This document shows positions 59,008-64,000 of a stretch of 64,000 nt of DNA, in pieces. Numbering within the stretch: the stretch's first letter is position 1; each line of letters starts with the position of its first letter. A program made the translations under genes and the position numbers. Source of the DNA: Takakia lepidozioides (Eukaryota > Streptophyta > Takakiopsida > Takakiales > Takakiaceae); assembly GCA_030704615.1 (NCBI GenBank), contig CM060732.1, positions 33,213,053 to 33,277,052 on the forward strand, read 5' to 3'. The notes under the pieces were generated by a model. That model worked only from the letters and a program-made list of their open reading frames with translations. It made no database searches and was not told the origin of the DNA.

Positions 59008-61356
59008 TCAAACCAAATGATCATCCCATCCAACTGCCTGAATGACATCAGACAAAGAAATGGGTGTGACGTCGGGAAGAGCAGAAGGATGAGACAAAGC
59101 CATGCCAGCTACAGTAGCCCGATACGAGATGGACATAGCATGCGCCCTCTGTAGAGCTACGGAAACCCGTTGTCTATAGAAAGCTACGAAGACAGAAGCA
59201 TGGGGAATGCCATTGATCTTGTTCTTAGCAGCATGATGAGCACAAGTACGAAGAAAGTCGTCGAACTGACGATGAAGACATCCAAAGATCTCGACAACCA
59301 TTGGAAGAAACGCATTTGTGGGATGACGGTTTTGATAGTCTCATTGTTTGGTCTGTGCAACAATCAAAGCGGCAGTGCCTTGGGAAGAGGCTGAGCGAGA
59401 AAGTAAGTCGGATCGAGTAGGATCAGCAATGACAACATCTGCAAAGGTGCGCAAACCATCTCGAGATAGGACGATGTCGACTCACCGATGAGTGGACTGA
59501 GGCGTACGAGAGGGAAGCATGTGAGTTTGCTCCCGCAATGCATGGAATCCAGCCTCTCAAGCAACAGAGGCGACGGCGTCCCGCACAACATCATGAGTCA
59601 TTGTACGATCTCTTTCACATGGACAACGAAGGAGATGAACAGCAAGTGGATCAATGGGTTGGTGACAAACACAGCGCTGTAAGCCAAGCACAGAAGGATG
59701 TGAGCCGTGGCAAAGATTGGAGACGACAAACGAAACGGTGTGATAGTGGGTCTTGCTATAAGCCACGCACCTGCCCCTGGTTCCGCGCAAGATAAGAGCC
59801 TGGCACGATGCACATCAAAAGATGCATTAGAAATAAATGCTAGAAAATGTTTATTGGTGCACGCGATCCACGATGGTCTCCTGGAAGATGGTCCAAGCCC
59901 TGAGTAACCAACTGCTCAAATGGCGGAAGGCAAGCCCGCACTGATGGATGAAGAAGGTCCCGTGCAGATCGGAGATGTTGTTGGAATGAGAGTGGACCGT
60001 TATCCACGTGAGCAATGTTATCCATGAGTAGGGGCCACTGGTCACATAAACATCGAGACGCAAGGGCTGGAGCAACCAGAGCCCAACTGCTAAGGAAAGC
60101 ACAAAAAGCTGTGGTGGCAGTGGTGAGTAGACCCACTCTGCCAGCGGACATAGGTAAGGTGGCTTGTTGCCGAGGTAAATCCCCTTGGGAACCATCCAGA
60201 GCACCAGGCCCCAGTAAACGACCAAAAACCCCCATAATGTGAGCATCAAACTACGACAAGGACTGCAAGAATTCAGCGGTAAGTGGAAAAGACCGTAAAA
60301 GGTACGATGGTCGTTGAATGAAACACCTTGTGAGAGTACCATTGGCAACCTGTAGATCCCCAAGCCTAGGAAGGAGCTCAGAATGGGAGATATCCTCTTG
60401 AAGTGCGTTTTCCAAAAAAAAAAATTGAAGTGAATGAGGTGGTGCCAAAATGAACGCCCAAGATCCGGATGTCGTCAGATGGTGTGAGAAAATGGGCAGG
60501 TGGCGAAAAGCCAGATAGTAAACCAGATGGAGACCACGCGACACACTTGCGATGCTGAATGGAGAGCCCCACAGAGATGCAACTAGGTGATGAAATGACT
60601 GTAAGCCGGGAGGACCTCGGATGCTGGACCAACGATATGGGTGTCATCTGCAACAGAAGGGAATAGACAAGAAGCACATGCTTGTGCAGAGGACGTAAGA
60701 GCGCATGGCAAAAAGAGGACCTCCTAATGGATCGCCTTGACGAGTGCCCATCTCCGACTGTATGATATTGTAGTTACATGTGCGAGAATGGTGACTGTAA
60801 AATAGGGGAGCACCAAACGCATAGAACAGTCTGACAAAAGGGATAAGCTGATGAAAATCACCTCCAGCAGAACGGAGCTCCTGAAAGATGGCAGCGCGTG
60901 AAACAGTGTTGAAGGCGTTGTTGACGTCGACTTGAAGAACAACCCAGTCAGGATGAAGGTCAAATGCAGCGCGGATCCCGTGTACAACAGTTTTACAGCC
61001 TCCTGGAGTGGCAACGCCAAACTGATGTGGAAAGAGGTGGGCGGAGAATGCATCTCGATATTGAAGGCAGATAGAACGGCTAACCAGACAGTAGATGACC
61101 TCCCCCACGACAATAAGACGTATGCCAGGACCGGTGTGTTTGGATATAGCCAGGAGTCGTGATGCCCCAAGCAGGCGTGCCACTGGAGCACGTATGCGAC
61201 CACTAGCAATATGAAAGCAAACCTGAAAGAGTTGGGAGAAGCCACTAGCAAAGTCCTGGGGATTGAAGCAGTTGCGCAGATGTTCATACAACAAACCAGA
61301 TGGACCAGTTGCAGAGAGATACGGACTGCATGTAAAAGCCTTGGTGAAGATGTCAC
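59008..61356 (-). pseudogene. LINE (non-LTR) reverse transcriptase fragment
   Basis: RT motifs: GGCKTVVHGIRAAF, LQVDVNNAFNTVSR (motif A), GTRQGDPLGGPLFAM (motif B) and VADDTHIVG (motif C, near 60640). They are followed by thumb/C-terminal sequence LGDLQVANGTLTRCF, GPQGDL-like DGSQGDLPRQQATLP and SWALVAPALASRCL. Frames change several times (near 60640, 60400 and 60240), so it is a relic. The 5' part, including the endonuclease, is missing beyond 61356. No poly(A) is recognised at its 3' (left) end. Confidence 0.85.
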
Positions 61357-61765
61357 GATCTTTATTTATTTATTTATTTTTGACGTTGCGACACTTCGGC
61401 GTCGTAAAAGCGTCACTGAGGGCGCCCCAGCGCCTCTGCGACGCCAGGGCGTCGCAACAGCATCACCACAATGAGAGTTTTTTTATTGTTTTTTTTTTGG
61501 GTTTTGCGGCCCTTAACTTCACAAAAGCGTCGCTGGGGGCACCCCGCGCTGGGACGACCAACACTGCGACGCCGGGGAGTCGCAATGGTGTTGCCACAGG
61601 GGGTTGCAATGATGTTGTAGTCAGCTTAGGACATCGCTTGGGGCGCCTGGCGGTGGGGGGTGCAAGAACGGCGACGACGCTGGGGCTGGGCACGAAGGTT
61701 GTAGAGGTTGCAACTCCCAGGCGTCACAAGAGAGACCCCTTTAGAAGGAACTTGAAGGAAATCTT
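61357..61765. repeat. GCGTCGC-rich low-complexity segment
   Basis: Repeated GCGTCGC / GCGACGCC words in both orientations separated by T-tracts, resembling an array of small hairpins. No gene; open frames here are by-products. Confidence 0.6.
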
Positions 61766-61766
61766 C

Positions 61767-61770
<4 letters not shown>

Positions 61771-61806
<36 letters not shown>
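61771..61806. repeat. (TA)n microsatellite
   Basis: An uninterrupted alternating T/A tract of about 36 bp. Confidence 0.95.
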
Positions 61807-61808
<2 letters not shown>

Positions 61809-62991
61809 CTTTTGTGATACATAGATGTAGCGTAGGTGTGTTGATTAGTCTGTAGTGTCTTAGAAATGTTATAACGTGGAGGTCATAGGTTCAAGTATGC
61901 ATTGCATGATATATGTAGATCAATGAACATTTGGCAAACTGGATCTTCCAGAAGAAAAAGGGGGAAGATTATGAACTCTCTGTTGAACGCAGGGTGGAGA
62001 GCCAGGCGGGGAGGTAAACAGCATTGGGCATCCATGCACTTCGGTGGAAGGTCTCTACACAGCGACTCTGGGTTGGTTTGAGTTCGAGTGTACCACTGGT
62101 GCTGATTGGAGTTGCGCTGTTGTTGTCCGGTCGCACATGTGCTGATCATGAGGCTTGACGGAGAGGGAGGACTGGCCGCTCCTCAGGTTGTTTGGAGATA
62201 TCAGAACCGAGGTCATGAAGAAGTGGTGTTGGTGCAGGTGATGGCAGTGTTGGGAGATGTGATCCTGACAATTGCTGTGGTGGGGATACTGTGGATGATG
62301 GGGCTGGTGTTGGAGCAGCACGGGGCCTTTGCGCAGGTGTGGGGCCCACCCCGGGACGCTGGTCACCGACGCTTCTGCTACGAGGACGTTTGCGGCTGCG
62401 TGGACCCATTGCTTGGCAGCTGCCCGATGCCGTGATCGCCATCCAACTCGAAATCTTCACTTTCCGCTCACTGCTCACCCACCTTCGCTACCGCGCTTTC
62501 CTCTCTCCCCTCTTCGCCCCTACTTTCTCTGATCACTCACTCTATCTCGCTCACTTGCTCACTCTCTATCTTGCTTGTTTTGGGAGAGACGGAGCAATCA
62601 CTGGGATATCGGTACTTGCCAATTTTGTGGGCAATTTGTAGGAAGAAGAGACAGAGTAGGAGCAAGGTTGTTGCCACGATTTCAAGAGAGTGTACAACAC
62701 AAGGGGCTTGTGTCCCAATCCCTGCTAGAAGTGATGGGATCTTAGAAGGTAATTCTCATGTAGACGTATGTAGAAGGATGAGACTTATATACTTCCACAA
62801 AGATGTAGGGAATATTTGGGAATGCAGTCTCTTCAACAGAACAATGAAAAGAGTCTAAGAAGTATATGTGGGAACAGTTTTTTTTAAAAGATAATATTAT
62901 TTAACGAGAAACGGTTTGTCTTCCACTCCTCCATTAATGCATCCTCTCAGACCTTTCAAAAAAAAAAAATGTAAAATAATTAAAAAAAAAT
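61807..62991. other. Unassigned region
   Basis: A TAGCGTAGGTG word (about 61828) and GGTTCAAGT (about 61890) faintly resemble A and B boxes, but the spacing and tail are unconvincing. CTCACTCTCT-rich sequence lies at 62520-62570. No gene. Confidence 0.35.
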
Positions 62992-64000
62992 GCATCCTCA
63001 AGCCTTTGTCACCTGTTTTCAAGAAAAACAAGTGCGTCTCCTATGTCGAGGCCCAAGTGCAACCTCTAGGGTAGCCTCTGCCGTTGGTTGTAGCCCCTGC
63101 TCATTTTTCAGGGAAGCAATGGTAGTAGCCGCATGGCGTTGCTGGGCTTTAAGAAAGAAATACCGAGACATCTTTTCCTCCTTCAAAGACCAATTGATGT
63201 CGGCCTTCCTTCTCATGTAAATTTCTTCCTTCGCATGAGTGAGTTTAGCTAAATTTCTTTTTGCCAAAATGTAAGAATCCCATGTTTGAGAGTAAGCCCA
63301 GCCCGATTCCATTACCTTCTGGCATTGAGCTAGGCATTTAAGGAGGGCCTTCTCTTTCTTATTTCTGTTCATGCCGAAAGATCTAGAAAGCTCTTGAGCA
63401 ATTTTTCTGACAGCCTCCAGCTTTTAAAGGAAGCGAATCGAGGGAGAGGCGAAGTCCTGACCAGAAGACAGCCAAGCTTTCTTGATGATCTCAAGATACT
63501 CGGGGATAAGGAGAGATCAAAATAGTTGTACCCCCTCTTGAGTCCACGATAGAAGGGTTCCACCAAGCTGCATTGCTAGGCCAAAGGGAACAGCCTAAAG
63601 CCTAGATTTTAGCTGCATCTAGCTTATGCTCCTGCAGGAAGATAATAGCATTAGAGCTCCTAAAGTCCCCGGCCCAATGCTATAACCTTCTCCTCTTAGG
63701 CATAGAGGCATCAGATCCAATGCCTCTTATATTCCATGAGGTAAGCGGGAATTCTTGGAAGCCCATGGCATATCCATGACTTGATGGCTTGGGGAACAAG
63801 AAGAGCAGTAGATGAATAGGTTGGTCGGGCTGGTCATGTAAAGTTGGCAACTCCCTTGTGGCCTCGCGGATCGCATGTGAGTCTGCCCAGAAAAAACGGA
63901 TCCCCCAAAGGCTTGGAGCTGGAGAAGGATAGATCGAAAGTGTTCGGACATCCCCATAGCAGCAGGGCTTAAATCTGAGAAGATTGGCCAACTTGCCATC
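62992..64000 (-). pseudogene. LINE ORF2 fragment (endonuclease and linker)
   Basis: Leftward from about 63750: TSWNIRGIGSDASMPKRRR (the start of an APE-type endonuclease domain), a segment with SNAIIFLQEHKLDAAKI near 63640, WWNPSIVDSRGG, then a linker with LAKLTHAKEEIYMRRKADIN and DVSVFLS-like sequence down to 63000. Multiple frame changes and stops. The upstream part lies beyond the window. Confidence 0.75.

Noticed and set aside
61463-61817. Open frames in the GCGTCGC-rich segment
   Set aside because: Low-complexity composition and both-strand frames; no homology recognised.

Overview
This window looks like a repeat-dense nuclear segment of a land plant or close streptophyte relative. The evidence is one many-exon family-1/UGT80-like glycosyltransferase gene, a PPR gene fragment, plant-type CACTA (tnp2/Transposase_24-like), MULE, Copia, Ty3/gypsy and LINE sequences, and spliceosomal introns throughout. 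A non-flowering plant is plausible, because the gypsy integrase carries a C-terminal PHD finger and the LINE has an unusual reverse transcriptase. I cannot name the species, and coordinates of degenerate genes are approximate.

Layout. Positions 1 to about 13,566 are an almost complete composite mobile element (element 1). It has inverted repeats built on CATGAGCATGAGCGG at both ends, a leftward multi-exon gene for a ParB/sulfiredoxin-like domain joined to a beta-class amino-methyltransferase (MTase A, 6706 to 201), and a rightward MULE-type transposase (9198 to 12742). Three arrays of short palindromes sharing a GGCGCC-centred core lie inside it. Element 1 sits in an older MULE copy (13,567 to 15,272). 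From 15.36 to 17.9 kb is a decayed Ty3/gypsy copy interrupted by a hAT-like non-autonomous element. From 18.6 to 21.0 kb is a third, internally inverted ParB-MTase relic (MTase C).

From about 21.6 to 44.16 kb is a CACTA transposon: a leftward tnp2 transposase (38,455 down to about 22.8 kb), a rightward Transposase_24/TNP1-like gene (38,541 to 42,980) containing an NLI/FCP1-like phosphatase domain, and a right end at 44,160. Element 2 (23,606 to 34,978) is inserted inside the transposase reading frame. It is flanked by the 11-bp duplication TGACAGGGCAG and has the same two-gene layout as element 1: MULE transposase to the left (27,769 to 24,252) and MTase B to the right (28,628 to 34,275).

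From 45.0 to 48.5 kb are Copia pol pieces split by a small CACTA carrying a PPR fragment, then a gypsy integrase-PHD end with its LTR. From about 51.3 to 58.17 kb is the only apparently intact host gene, a UDP-glycosyltransferase with at least 13 exons. LINE fragments occupy 59.0 to 61.36 kb and 62.99 to 64.0 kb.

The likely undescribed system is the MULE plus ParB-MTase composite. In all three copies one homologous intron, at the same phase and codon, holds arrays or pairs of 24-bp palindromes. These keep a CG-N4-CG centre (usually TCG-N4-CGA) but have copy-specific arms. This looks like a protein and cognate-iteron pair that diversifies with each lineage, comparable in logic to bacterial ParB/parS or to the VANC anti-silencing proteins of VANDAL MULEs. 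The visible copies carry frameshifts or stops, so intact copies would have to be sought elsewhere in the genome.
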